A stretch of 64,000 nt of DNA from Limivivens faecihominis. Lineage in GTDB: Bacteria > Bacillota > Clostridia > Lachnospirales > Lachnospiraceae. The notes under the pieces are model-generated. The model made no database searches, had not been told where the DNA came from, and was given only the letters and a program-made list of their open reading frames with translations. The position numbers and the translations under genes were made by a program. This document shows, piece by piece, positions 33,706-42,130 of this stretch. The first letter of the stretch is position 1; the number at the start of each line of letters is the position of its first letter. The DNA is taken from NCBI RefSeq assembly GCF_020686945.1, contig NZ_JAJEPR010000009.1, forward strand, positions 46,305 through 110,304, in the 5' to 3' direction.

Positions 33706-35094
33706 TTACGCCATGGAATGGTCCACGAGTTTCTCAATCCAGACCCCTTTCTTCACCAGAATGTAGCCAACAACACATTTCAGAATATCCGCACCCTGGC
33801 AGATAAAGTAAAGTGGCTGGATCGGAAGGTCTGTAAAACGGCTCAGGCAGTAAGCCAGCGGAATGCTCACCACCCAGACGTAACCGCAGTCAAAGAAGAA
33901 GGTAATGACGGTCTTTCCGCCGGAACGCAGAGTAAAATAGGAAGCGTTCACGAAGGCGTTCATCGGCATGAGGATCGCCGCCACCCAGATAAAGTCTCTC
34001 GCCATCTCACGGATCGCAGGCTCTGTGTTATAAAGTCTCGGGAAGAAAGGTGCGAAAACAGCCATTCCCACGCCGACCACCGCACAGCTGACCACGGAGA
34101 AAAAGATCAGCTTCACGTCGGTATCCTTCGCCTCTTCCATCTTGCCTGCGCCGAGAAGCTGGCCCACGATGATAGCCACCGCATTTCCCATGGCCATGAA
34201 AACGATACTGAACAGGTTGGAGATCGTGGAGGAAATGTTCATGGCAGCCACCACGGAAAGTCCTCTCACGGAATAGCACTGCATCAGAGCCGCCATTCCC
34301 AGAGACCAGAGGGTCTCGTTCAGCATCAGCGGTGTACCCTTTCGCAGAATCTGACCGGCCAGATGGACCGGAATATGGAAATTTCTGTAGAGACCATGGG
34401 CGAAGAGATTCTCCTTCGTATGGCGGTGCGTCCAGCTGATGACGATGGCGACCTCCACAAAACGGGCCGTCACCGTCGCCACAGCAGCTCCCTCAGCTCC
34501 CAGCTTCGGGCAGCCGAATTTACCGAAGATCAGAAGATAATTCAGCATGAGGTTTACCAGGACAGAGACAATGCCCGCCTTCATCGGAAGCATGGTCTCT
34601 CCGGTCTCTCTTAAGGTTCCCGCATAAGACTGCACCAGGGCAAAGGGCAAAAGTCCCGGAATCATGATACGAAGGTAAGCCATACCGTAAGCCAGCGTTT
34701 TTTCCGGATCCACGCTCTCGCTCTCCCCGCTGAGATAAAGGCGGATCAGCTGCTCTCCCGCTCCGGTAAAAATCAGCGCCGCACACAAAAATAAGAGTAC
34801 CGAAATTACGAGTTTGAAGCGCAGCGTATCACGAACGCCCTCGTGGTCTCCGCTTCCATAAAACTGGGCCCCGAAAATACCCGCTCCGGATACCGCCCCG
34901 AAGATGCAGAGGTTGAATACGAAAATCAGCTGGTTGGCAATGGCCACGCCGGACATCTGCTCTGTTCCCACCTGACCTACCATAATGTTGTCCAGAAGGC
35001 TCACAAAGTTTGTGATTCCGTTCTGTATCATGATCGGAACCACCACTGCGAGAACCATCCGGTAAAACCGTTTGTCCCCAATATACTTTTTCAC
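33706..35094 (-). CDS. MATE-family efflux transporter
   Basis: 462-aa polytopic membrane protein with twelve predicted segments in two MatE repeats. The opening (VPIMIQNGITNFVSLLDNIM, then GTEQMSGVAIANQLIFVFN) and the second-half GNAVAIIVGQLLGAG are typical of cation-coupled multidrug exporters. Substrate unknown. Start GTG (35092-35094) with AAAGGAAG upstream. A second, only distantly similar MATE gene lies at 56955-58316. Confidence 0.92.
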   Translation of the reverse strand: MKKYIGDKRFYRMVLAVVVPIMIQNGITNFVSLLDNIMVGQVGTEQMSGVAIANQLIFVFNLCIFGAVSGAGIFGAQFYGSGDHEGVRDTLRFKLVISVLLFLCAALIFTGAGEQLIRLYLSGESESVDPEKTLAYGMAYLRIMIPGLLPFALVQSYAGTLRETGETMLPMKAGIVSVLVNLMLNYLLIFGKFGCPKLGAEGAAVATVTARFVEVAIVISWTHRHTKENLFAHGLYRNFHIPVHLAGQILRKGTPLMLNETLWSLGMAALMQCYSVRGLSVVAAMNISSTISNLFSIVFMAMGNAVAIIVGQLLGAGKMEEAKDTDVKLIFFSVVSCAVVGVGMAVFAPFFPRLYNTEPAIREMARDFIWVAAILMPMNAFVNASYFTLRSGGKTVITFFFDCGYVWVVSIPLAYCLSRFTDLPIQPLYFICQGADILKCVVGYILVKKGVWIEKLVDHSMA

Positions 35095-35172
35095 TTTTTT
35101 CTTCCTTTCTTGCTGTCATTCGTTTTTTTGCGTCAGTATTTCTAATATATCGCACCTTTCCAATAAAAGCAA

Positions 35173-35290
35173 TTCTTTTATTCCCGCGAGCAACGAGCCA
35201 AGTAGCCATGCTTGCATGGATATTTGGCGACTGCCGCGAGGATCAAATACTCGTTGCTTGCAACGGAGTATTTGATTGACAGCCGCTGTA
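35173..35290. repeat. Hairpin-rich intergenic element
   Basis: Between the MATE and pcp genes: CCATGCTTGCATGG (35206-35219), CAAATACTC/GAGTATTTG stems around GTTGCTTGCAAC (35245-35276), and related GAGCAACGAGCC / GTTGCTTG words. No ORF. Similar style to 6070-6235 and 24880-24985. Confidence 0.45.
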
Positions 35291-35326
35291 ATTCCCGCTA
35301 CGATAACAGAAGGAGGTGTTTTTCTC

Positions 35327-35926
35327 ATGAAAATTCTGACCACCGGTTTTGCGCCTTTTGGCGGCGAGACCATCAATCCGTCCTATGAGGCGGTCCGTCT
35401 GCTCCCGGAAACCATCGGAGAGCACCGTATCACAAAGCTGGAACTTCCCGTCACCTTTGAAGGCACTCCCGCCCTGCTCGCAGAAAAGGTCCGCGCCCTG
35501 AATCCCGACGTTCTTATCTCCGTAGGGCAGGCAGGAGGCCGTCCCAACATCACGCTGGAACGCGTGGCCATCAATCTTATGGACGCCCGGATCCCCGACA
35601 ATGACGGTTATTCCCCGGAGGATATTCCCGTGGAAAAAGACGGAGAGACAGCCTATTTCACGACGCTTCCCGTGAAAAAAATGATGGAAGCCATGAACGA
35701 AGCCGGGATTTCCACCAGCCTTTCCTACTCCGCCGGTTCCTATGTCTGCAACACCGTCATGTACGCCGGTCTTTATCTGGCCACCCATGAGTTTCCCGGT
35801 ATGCGTTCCGGCTTTATCCATGTTCCATTTATCCCGGAACAACTCGAAGGAAAGAAAGAAGGCACGCCAGCCATGGAGCTCTCCATGATTGCAAAAGGGC
35901 TGGAAATCGCCATCAAGGCCCTGTAA
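35327..35926 (+). CDS. pcp: Pyroglutamyl-peptidase I
   Basis: Cytosolic C15 cysteine peptidase that removes N-terminal pyroglutamate; 199 aa, close to the usual 200-215. The opening MKILTTGFAPFGGETINPS is the family signature. Catalytic residues visible: Glu in GRPNITLERVAINLMDARI (near 79), Cys in SYVCNTVMY (near 142) and His in GFIHVPFIP (near 165). The start at 35327 is preceded by AGGAGGTG. Monocistronic; convergent with the metal ATPase through a shared terminator. Confidence 0.95.
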   Translation: MKILTTGFAPFGGETINPSYEAVRLLPETIGEHRITKLELPVTFEGTPALLAEKVRALNPDVLISVGQAGGRPNITLERVAINLMDARIPDNDGYSPEDIPVEKDGETAYFTTLPVKKMMEAMNEAGISTSLSYSAGSYVCNTVMYAGLYLATHEFPGMRSGFIHVPFIPEQLEGKKEGTPAMELSMIAKGLEIAIKAL

Positions 35927-35932
35927 ACAAAG

Positions 35933-35980
35933 AAATCCCGGAAAAACCTTTTCTTACCTGGTCTTTCCGGGATTTTTTTC
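35933..35980. terminator. Bidirectional terminator
   Basis: AAATCCCGGAAA / TTTCCGGGATTT with T-runs, between pcp and the P-type ATPase. Confidence 0.9.
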
Positions 35981-35989
35981 TTACTGTTT

Positions 35990-38068
35990 TTAAATATTCA
36001 GATTTCCCATGCTTTTCAGGCCGATGGCCAGAGTGGAAGTATTGTGAAGCAGGGCGGAAGTCGTCGGCATGATCACGCCGGCCACGCCCAGGGCGATGAG
36101 GCCTGCGTTGAAGCCTACGATGAAGCGATAGTTTCCGTGAATCCGTTTCATCAGGCCGTCGCTGATCTTCCGGAGAATCACAACCTCCTCTAGATTATCT
36201 GCTCCGATCGTGATATCGGCAATCTCACGGGCGATCTCTGCGCCATCTCCGATGGCAATTCCCACATCAGCCGCGGAAAGAGCCGGAGAATCGTTGATGC
36301 CGTCGCCAATCATGATCACCTTCCGGCCTTTGGATTTCTCTTTCTCCACAAAGCTTGCCTTGTCTTCCGGCAGCACTTCGGAATAATACTCGTCAACGCC
36401 AACCTTTGCCGCGATGGCTTTCGCCGTACGGTCGCTGTCTCCGGTCATCATGACGATCTTCTGGAAACCTACTTTTTTTAGGTTCTTAATGACGTCGCGA
36501 GCCTCCGGACGCAGCGGATCTTCGATACAGATCACGGCTGCCAGCCTGCCCTCGATAGCGAGATACAGGTGGGAATACTCCTCAGGAAGCTCTGCAAACC
36601 TCTGCTCCATGCCCTCAGGGATGACGCATTTTTCATCTTCAAAGACAAAATGATGGCTTCCGATGATGACTTTCTTCGTTGCAATGGTGGTGGAAATGCC
36701 GTGGGCCACGATATATTCCACTTTGGAATGCATTTCCTCGTGGGAAAGATTCTTTTCCTTTGCTGCGTTGACCACTGCTTTTGCCATAGAGTGCGGGAAA
36801 TGCTCCTCCAGGCAGGCAGCGATACGAAGAAGCTCATCCTCGCTCTTCTCGCAGAAGGAAACAACCTTTGCAACGGTAGGTCTTGCCTTGGTCAGGGTAC
36901 CTGTCTTATCAAAAACAATGGTGGAAGCCTCAGAAACCGCCTCCATGTATTTGCCGCCCTTGACTGTAATCTTGTGGGTGCTGGCCTGACGGATTGCAGA
37001 CAGCACGGAGATCGGCATTGCAAGCTTCAGGGCGCAGGAGAAGTCTACCATCAGAATGGACAGGGCCTTGGTGGCATTTCTCGTCAGCAGATAGGTCAGA
37101 GCCGTTCCGCCCAAAGAATAGGGAACCAGACGGTCAGCCAGATGCTCGGCCTTGCTCTCCACACCGGATTTCAGTTTCTCGGACTCCTCGATCATCGTAA
37201 CGATCTTGTCATAACGGCTGCTGCCGCCCACAGATTTCACTTGGATCGTCAGCTCGCCCTCTTCCACAACGGTTCCTGCATAAACGGAACTGCCCTCGGC
37301 TCTCCGTACAGCCACGGATTCACCGGTCAGGGAAGCCTGGTTGACCATAGCCTCGCCGGCTACTACGGTTCCGTCGAAGGGGATCACGGTTCCCATATGA
37401 ATCACAAGCTGATCGTCCAGCTTCACATCGTTGGCGGAGATCTGAACTTCCTGACCGTCCGCCTGTTTCAGCCATACGGAACCTACATTTAAGGACATCG
37501 TACGCGCCAGATCTCCGACGGATTTCTTATGTGTCCACTCTTCCAGAAGTTCTCCAATTCCTAAAAGAAACATGATGGAAGCTGCGGTGTTTATATCGCC
37601 GCGGAAAACGGAAACGCCGATGGCCGTCGCGTCCAGGACCGGGACTTCGATCTTCCTTCGCCAGAGAGTCTTGACGCCTTTCCAGATGTACTTTGCGGAC
37701 ATAACCGTCGTATAGCAGGCTCTGATGGGTGCCGGAAGGAGAAACTTTCTTCCATAATGAAAGAGAATTTTGTTGATGAGTTTTTCCTGGTAACGGCTGT
37801 TCAGTTCTCTTCCGGAGTTCTCAATCACACCCTCCGGAGTTTCCACTTCATCATAATGGAAGCTCCGCAGAGCCTGGATCACAACCTCTCTGGGGCAGCT
37901 GTAGCGGATGGCCGCATCTGCTGTGCGGTCATAGACATTGGCTGACTCCACACCCGGAATCGTCTGCAGATAATAAAGCAGGGTATCGGCCTGCTCGTAA
38001 CTCATTCTTTTCTGGGCCATATGAACTCTCATACGTCCCTTTATTTCGTGCTTAATCCGAAATTTCAA
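35990..38068 (-). CDS. P1B-type heavy-metal ATPase with atypical membrane motif
   Basis: 692-aa metal-exporting ATPase. An N-terminal HMA-like domain (about 1-70) lacks the CxxC metal ligand. The actuator domain carries SLTGESVAV; phosphorylation site DKTGTLT (about 386-392); hinge GDGINDSPAL. The membrane metal site, normally CPC in TM6, reads DFSCALKLAMP near 345: only the second Cys remains. This points to a subfamily with different metal preference (Fe, Mn or Zn are all possible). A GTG at 38077 overlaps the ribosome site; TTG 38068 lies 8 nt from AAAGGAG and gives the usual MKFRIKHEIKGR start. It follows a DUF6110 and a DUF2325 gene. Confidence 0.9.
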   Translation of the reverse strand: MKFRIKHEIKGRMRVHMAQKRMSYEQADTLLYYLQTIPGVESANVYDRTADAAIRYSCPREVVIQALRSFHYDEVETPEGVIENSGRELNSRYQEKLINKILFHYGRKFLLPAPIRACYTTVMSAKYIWKGVKTLWRRKIEVPVLDATAIGVSVFRGDINTAASIMFLLGIGELLEEWTHKKSVGDLARTMSLNVGSVWLKQADGQEVQISANDVKLDDQLVIHMGTVIPFDGTVVAGEAMVNQASLTGESVAVRRAEGSSVYAGTVVEEGELTIQVKSVGGSSRYDKIVTMIEESEKLKSGVESKAEHLADRLVPYSLGGTALTYLLTRNATKALSILMVDFSCALKLAMPISVLSAIRQASTHKITVKGGKYMEAVSEASTIVFDKTGTLTKARPTVAKVVSFCEKSEDELLRIAACLEEHFPHSMAKAVVNAAKEKNLSHEEMHSKVEYIVAHGISTTIATKKVIIGSHHFVFEDEKCVIPEGMEQRFAELPEEYSHLYLAIEGRLAAVICIEDPLRPEARDVIKNLKKVGFQKIVMMTGDSDRTAKAIAAKVGVDEYYSEVLPEDKASFVEKEKSKGRKVIMIGDGINDSPALSAADVGIAIGDGAEIAREIADITIGADNLEEVVILRKISDGLMKRIHGNYRFIVGFNAGLIALGVAGVIMPTTSALLHNTSTLAIGLKSMGNLNI

Positions 38069-38087
38069 CTGGCTCACTCCTTTAAAA

Positions 38088-38113
38088 ACACCTGCAGAAA
38101 GCTCTGCAGGTGT
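38088..38113 (-). terminator. Hairpin between DUF6110 and ATPase genes
   Basis: Perfect 11-bp stem ACACCTGCAGA / TCTGCAGGTGT followed by TTTTTAAAGG on the minus strand. It ends at the ATPase ribosome site, so it is probably an attenuating intra-operon terminator. Confidence 0.75.
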
Positions 38114-38121
38114 CTTCTTTT

Positions 38122-38439
38122 TTACTCTTCTGTGGTCTCGGTCTCTTCTTTGAAATCAGTGGTGGTCTCGTCCTCTGCTGCATCCTCGAAGGCTTCCTCA
38201 GCAGCTGCGCGCTCCTCGTTGATTTCCTTTGCGCCCTCGTAAATATCAGTTGCGTTTTCCTGAACGGTGGTGACGGTCTTCATCACACACTCTTTCGCCC
38301 GGAGAACTGCTGCGGTGCAGTTGGTGTAAAGCTTCTTCGCATCCTTACTGGACAGTGCCTTGATTCCTGCTGTTCCGAAAAGAACGCCTGCTGCAAAGAG
38401 TCCCGGATTTTTCCAATTGATATCACTGAATTTTGCCAT
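38122..38439 (-). CDS. DUF6110-like small protein
   Basis: 105 aa. The N-terminal part (KNPGLFAAGVLFGTAGIKAL, then SSKDAKKLYTNCTAAVLR) is a short hydrophobic helix plus a Cys-containing amphipathic stretch matching what I know as DUF6110; the C-terminus is a charged Glu/Thr tail. Such genes typically sit in front of P-type metal ATPases; a role as membrane-associated accessory of the pump is inference. AGGAGGT precedes the ATG. Confidence 0.8.
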   Translation of the reverse strand: MAKFSDINWKNPGLFAAGVLFGTAGIKALSSKDAKKLYTNCTAAVLRAKECVMKTVTTVQENATDIYEGAKEINEERAAAEEAFEDAAEDETTTDFKEETETTEE

Positions 38440-38557
38440 TTTTATGTACCTCCTGATATGTGATTGTTTTAGTGTCTTTGAAATTTAGGAGTTATTATAT
38501 ATCAGGATTCGACCAAATTTCAAGTTATTTTTCGTTTTTGATATTTTTTTTCATCTA

Positions 38558-38848
38558 TCAGGCATTTGCCACGCAATACTCATCGAGAACAGTCTTCAGA
38601 GCCGCTGCACTGCTGGTATGAATTCTGGCGATGGGCACGTTGTTCCTCTTTGCCTCCTGAGCGGCAGTAATTACCATTTTATGGGAAACGGTATTGGTAA
38701 ACAGGATCAGAAGATCCGGACAGCCGATCTTTTTTCTCACAGATCCGTGCTCCTTCGGGAATACCTTGGCCTTGCAGCCATAACATTTACAGATATCTGA
38801 ATACTGACAAACCATTCTTTCATTTCCACCGATAATTACTACGCTCAT
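38558..38848 (-). CDS. DUF2325 protein
   Basis: 96-aa cytoplasmic protein. It opens MSVVIIGGNERM and has Cys residues in CQYSDICKCYGCKAKVFP, then DLLILFTNTVSHKM, the DUF2325 pattern. The Cys/His set suggests metal or nucleotide binding (inference). First gene of the metal locus, behind the paired GTTAG operators; AGGAGGAA precedes the ATG. Confidence 0.85.
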   Translation of the reverse strand: MSVVIIGGNERMVCQYSDICKCYGCKAKVFPKEHGSVRKKIGCPDLLILFTNTVSHKMVITAAQEAKRNNVPIARIHTSSAAALKTVLDEYCVANA

Positions 38849-38867
38849 AGATTCCTCCTGACTATTA

Positions 38868-38883
38868 GTTAGCTTGTTCTAAC
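38868..38883. promoter_or_regulatory. GTTAG-N6-CTAAC operator, proximal
   Basis: Plus-strand GTTAGCTTGTTCTAAC, an inverted repeat within a longer TTAG-containing context. It lies between a minus-strand TATATA -10 candidate and the DUF2325 start, suited to repression. Confidence 0.65.
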
Positions 38884-38928
38884 CTATATATTTAAAAATC
38901 GCGGCCGGAGTTCACTCCCGCCGCATAC

Positions 38929-38944
38929 GTTAGTTTCTTCTAAC
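38929..38944. promoter_or_regulatory. GTTAG-N6-CTAAC operator, distal
   Basis: GTTAGTTTCTTCTAAC, the second copy, 61 bp from the first. The half-sites resemble the (TTAGG)TTAG...CTAA pattern of DtxR/IdeR-family iron or manganese repressors, but with a longer spacer; the regulator is not in the window. Confidence 0.65.
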
Positions 38945-38983
38945 CAAAATCATACCGGAATATTGTTTTTTTGTCAAGACAAT

Positions 38984-39176
38984 TTATTGATAAAATGTGA
39001 TCATTTTCCGGTAGTCCGATGGGGTATGGTTCATCACCCGACTGAAAAGCTGCTGAAAATTTGCCGGGGTTGGAATAGCCCACCCGCATCCCGATTCCCG
39101 CGATGCTCTCCTCCGTCTCGTACAGCTCCCGGAAAAGTTCCCTTGAGAGTATCATAGCACGCCGTTTTTGCTTTTT
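38984..39176 (-). pseudogene. AraC-family regulator remnant, truncated and frameshifted
   Basis: Only the end of an AraC helix-turn-helix remains. One frame gives KKQKRRAMILS and ESIAGIGMRVGYSNPGKFSA; at about 39040 the expected continuation RVMNHTPSDYRKMITFYQ appears one frame over and ends at TAA 38984-38986. So there is a single-base frameshift within the second HTH helix region plus loss of the whole N-terminal part (about 230 residues expected). It lies right behind the metal-locus operators. Confidence 0.75.
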
Positions 39177-39213
39177 CCACCCCAAAACGGAACAAAATGC
39201 TCCAAAACGATTT

Positions 39214-39483
39214 TTATTTCTCCTTGAGCGCTTTCTCCAGCGCCTCAGTATCGAAGTGATCGAAGGAGATCTCACAGCCGCCTGCCTCACGGCTCAGAAC
39301 GTTTACCGCATAGTACATGATATCCTTGTACTCTCCGTCAATGCTTTCCATACGCAGCATTTTCCGGTCATCCGTGAATGCCACTGCCTTTACGTCTTCT
39401 CTTGCAGCGAGCTCCTTTACAATCTGCTCTGCCTGTTCCTCTGTAATCGTCTTTGAAAGCCGATAATATCTGCCAATTACCAT
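39214..39483 (-). CDS. Small HMA-like protein
   Basis: 89 aa, no signal. The pattern (MVIGRYYRLSKTITEEQAEQ, then KELAAREDVKAVAFTDDRKM) has the beta-alpha-beta rhythm of heavy-metal-associated domains but without the CxxC ligand; the C-terminal part reads CEISFDHFDTEALEKAL. Resembles the metal-free HMA domain of the nearby ATPase in style, so it may belong to the same system (inference). AAGGA precedes the ATG and a TATAAT lies at 39531-39536. Confidence 0.65.
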   Translation of the reverse strand: MVIGRYYRLSKTITEEQAEQIVKELAAREDVKAVAFTDDRKMLRMESIDGEYKDIMYYAVNVLSREAGGCEISFDHFDTEALEKALKEK

Positions 39484-39541
39484 GATCCTTCATCCTTTCT
39501 TTTTTCCGCATAAAGACGCGGTTTACTGTTATTATAGCACG

Positions 39542-39567
39542 AATCCTCCGCCTGAGGCAGAGGATTG
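39542..39567 (-). terminator. Stem-loop after the small lipoprotein gene
   Basis: AATCCTCCGCC / GGCAGAGGATT (one mismatch), located between the lipoprotein stop and the next gene's TATAAT. The T-tract is poor. Confidence 0.5.
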
Positions 39568-39586
39568 TTGAAAAATTTTCTCATTT

Positions 39587-39907
39587 TTATCCGTGGTACT
39601 CGCCGGTAGTGGAATCGACGATGGCGTAGGGAATGACTTTTCCATCCTTCTCCACATAAACCTGATAGATTCCGCTGCCAAGCTCTTCGTAATGATCCGG
39701 TTTTACCCCGCGCTCTTTCATCAGTACGGCTTCAAAAGTTGCCTTCCAGTCCGTTTTCACATCGATGATACCGGCAAATTCCGCTTCTGTCGTGCTCTCC
39801 GACTGGGTCTCCATCTCAGCCTCCGTGGTTTTTCCGCTGCAGGCGGTCAGGGACAAAACAACAGCCAGTACCAGAAATTCTGTCATCTTTCTCTTCTGTC
39901 TTCTCAT
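39587..39907 (-). CDS. Small lipoprotein of unknown function
   Basis: 106 aa with a basic start, hydrophobic stretch and lipobox LTAC (Cys near 23), then a Thr/Glu-rich linker and a compact domain with YEELGSGIYQVYVEKDGK. I do not recognise it. It lies 18 nt after rsmH, so probably co-transcribed. The ribosome site is weak (GGGAA). Confidence 0.65.
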   Translation of the reverse strand: MRRQKRKMTEFLVLAVVLSLTACSGKTTEAEMETQSESTTEAEFAGIIDVKTDWKATFEAVLMKERGVKPDHYEELGSGIYQVYVEKDGKVIPYAIVDSTTGEYHG

Positions 39908-39925
39908 CGTTTTTTTATTCCCGTC

Positions 39926-40978
39926 TTATGCTTTGATGGCCCAGCGCATTTTCGTAGAGCGGGCCCGGCCGTTTTGAACGCACTCCTGGGCTGAGGGACG
40001 AATCACGTCTTTGGCATAATCCGCGTAAATTCCGGCCTTATAGCCCTCCTTCAGCGCCTTTTTCACCAGCTTGTCCTCACCGGAATGGAAGGTAAGAATC
40101 GCTGCTCTTCCGCCGGGACGAAGAGCATCCGGAAGCTTCTCCATAAACTCATAGAGAACCTCGAACTCCCGGTTCACATCGATGCGGAGCGCCTGAAAGG
40201 TCCGCTGGCAAGTCTTTTTGATCGTGTCTTTTTTCTCTTTTTCCGGAAGGAAATCCAGCGTCTTCTCGATGACCTCCCGAAGGGCTGTGGTTGTGTCCAT
40301 GGGATTGCCTTTCCGGATCTCGTCGGTGATGGCTTTGGCCAGCTCCTCGCAGTAGGGCTCGTCAGAGTTCTCATAGAGCATACCGGCCAGTTCATCCCGG
40401 GAAATGGTGCGAAGCCGCTCCGCCGCGCTGATGCCGCTCTCCTGATCCAGGCGAAGGTCCAGAGGGCCGTCCACCTTGAAGGAAAAACCCCGTTTCGGGT
40501 TGTCGATCTGCATGGAAGATACGCCCAAATCTGCCAGCAGAAAATCAAAGCCTCCCACCTCTCTGGCAATCTCATCAATCGTGCAGAAGTTCTGGAGCTT
40601 GATTGTCAGAATATCCTCGCCGAAACCCAGCTCTTCCAGCCGTTTTTTCGTCTTGGCGGCTTCCTCGTGGTCCACGTCTGTGGCATAGATATGGCCCTCT
40701 CCTTTTAAGCATTCCAGCATGGCTTTCGTATGGCCGCCGTAGCCTAATGTAGCGTCAAAACCAATCTCTCCCGGTTTAATCTCAAGGAAATCGATGATCT
40801 CCTTTACCATAATGGAAATGTGCATGCCCGCCGGCGTATTGCCCTTTTGGATCACATGCTGAATCGTGTCCTGATATTTTTCCGGCTGAAGTTCCTTATA
40901 TTTTTCCTCAAATTTCTTCGGATATTTTCCTTTATAGCGCACCCGTCTCTTGTGGGGCTGCTGTGGTTCCTGTGTCAT
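39926..40978 (-). CDS. rsmH: RsmH-type 16S rRNA m4C1402 methyltransferase
   Basis: SAM-dependent N4-methylation of C1402 in 16S rRNA. 350 aa, longer than the standard 310 because of a basic N-terminal extension of about 45 residues (KRRVRYKGKYPKKFEEKYKE). The SAM motif is DATLGYGGHT; other marks are LADLGVSSMQID, GFSFKVDGPLDLRL, TCQRTFQALRIDVN and LTFHSGEDKLVK. It is not in a mraZ-ftsL-pbp division cluster, so a standard rsmH probably exists elsewhere and this is a paralogue. Operon: secreted protein (13 nt upstream), rsmH, lipoprotein. Confidence 0.92.
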   Translation of the reverse strand: MTQEPQQPHKRRVRYKGKYPKKFEEKYKELQPEKYQDTIQHVIQKGNTPAGMHISIMVKEIIDFLEIKPGEIGFDATLGYGGHTKAMLECLKGEGHIYATDVDHEEAAKTKKRLEELGFGEDILTIKLQNFCTIDEIAREVGGFDFLLADLGVSSMQIDNPKRGFSFKVDGPLDLRLDQESGISAAERLRTISRDELAGMLYENSDEPYCEELAKAITDEIRKGNPMDTTTALREVIEKTLDFLPEKEKKDTIKKTCQRTFQALRIDVNREFEVLYEFMEKLPDALRPGGRAAILTFHSGEDKLVKKALKEGYKAGIYADYAKDVIRPSAQECVQNGRARSTKMRWAIKA

Positions 40979-40991
40979 AATATACTCCTTT

Positions 40992-41624
40992 TTATTTAAT
41001 CTGCGTCACTTCTGCCTGGAAGTCAGCAAAAGCTTCTTCAATCTCTTCCACGGAATCGTGCTGGAAATCGTCGTTCAGGATAATAATTCCATTGGCGCTC
41101 ACGGTTCCGTCGTCGCCGAGAATAAAAGTGACTGCTATGGGCTTGCCGTCATCGTAGGTATAAATACAGATATTATTTTCTGTAATCTCCGGAGCCAAAA
41201 AAGTTTTTCCTGCGCTGCAGACACTTGCAGCTGCCAGCTCTACAGAGCTGCTGTATCCGCTGATCTGATAGACCATGGAAGTGAAAAGTTTACTTTTTAC
41301 TATTTTTGCCAGTTCTTCTGAGAGATTGTTCAGAGCTCCAGCTTCATCCAAAGTTTTATAAAATGCATCTGACACCGTAACCTCATACACAGCCTCCGGC
41401 TCCGCCCACTCTGCCGTTCCCACTTCTTTCAACAGATTGCTCACATCCTCGCTGGCAGAATAGAGATTTACATAATCTTCGGAACGTACCGCATCTATCA
41501 CAAGTTCCGCTATCTCTTTTCCTTTCTCATACAGAGTATCTTCCCCTGCTCCCTCCGCCTGACTCATACATACGCCGGCAGAAAGCAGCAGTCCACATGT
41601 AAATACCGCTAACCATTTTTTCAT
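40992..41624 (-). CDS. Secreted protein of unknown function
   Basis: 210 aa with a signal peptide (about 1-24, MKKWLAVFTCGLLLSAGVCM). The mature part alternates helices and strands: YEKGKEIAELVIDAVRSEDY, VYEVTVSDAFYKTLDE, then NNICIYTYDDGKPIAVTFIL and DDGTVSANGIIILND, reminiscent of NTF2-like or DUF3887/DUF5105 proteins (weak inference). The ATG at 41624 has GAGGAGG. It precedes rsmH. Confidence 0.75.
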   Translation of the reverse strand: MKKWLAVFTCGLLLSAGVCMSQAEGAGEDTLYEKGKEIAELVIDAVRSEDYVNLYSASEDVSNLLKEVGTAEWAEPEAVYEVTVSDAFYKTLDEAGALNNLSEELAKIVKSKLFTSMVYQISGYSSSVELAAASVCSAGKTFLAPEITENNICIYTYDDGKPIAVTFILGDDGTVSANGIIILNDDFQHDSVEEIEEAFADFQAEVTQIK

Positions 41625-41658
41625 CTCTTTTGCCTCCTCAATGCTCCTAGTGTATTTC

Positions 41659-41687
41659 ATCCTAACATGAAAGAGGGACTTTGTCAT
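41659..41687 (-). promoter_or_regulatory. Promoter of the secreted protein-rsmH operon
   Basis: ATGACA (41682-41687), 17-bp spacer, TAGGAT (41659-41664). Confidence 0.5.
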
Positions 41688-42125
41688 TCTTTTTTGACTT
41701 TTTATTTGAAGGCCTTTTTATTCGAGGGGACAGGCTGACCGCCTTTCCCTTAGAACAACTCTTTCTGCTTAAGGTCAAAAAATATGAGGCTTACGTCAGA
41801 CTGGTGGGGTAAGACTATATGGCGGGAATGGATGGCGCTGGATATGGGGGTAACTCATTTAGAAATTTTAGAGGTTGAGGGCATGTGATTTTGAGGGTTG
41901 ATTGACTTATTTTGAAGTTTTTGGGAGTTGCAGTCATGTGATTTCAGTGGGTTCATTGACTGCATTTGGGATTTTTAAGCTTTGCAGTCAATTAGAGCTT
42001 ATAGAAGTTCTCCATCGCAGCATCTGAAAAGAGCTGTCGCACCAGAAATACTGGCGGACAGCTCCTTTTAATTTGCTATTGAATCTTTTTCAGCCAGGGC
42101 TTATACTGGTAAGTAAAATCATTTT
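41688..42125. repeat. Non-coding stretch with repeat-family end and tandem repeats
   Basis: About 440 bases without genes. At 41777-41803 is a copy of the AAAATATGAGGCTTACGTCA repeat end seen at both ends of the 63450-63919 element. From about 41875 to 41998 are 2.3 imperfect tandem copies of a 53-54 bp unit (CATGTGATTT at 41882 and 41935; GCAGTCA at 41930 and 41984). No ORF and no structured RNA I recognise. Confidence 0.6.
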
Positions 42126-42130
42126 TTAGC

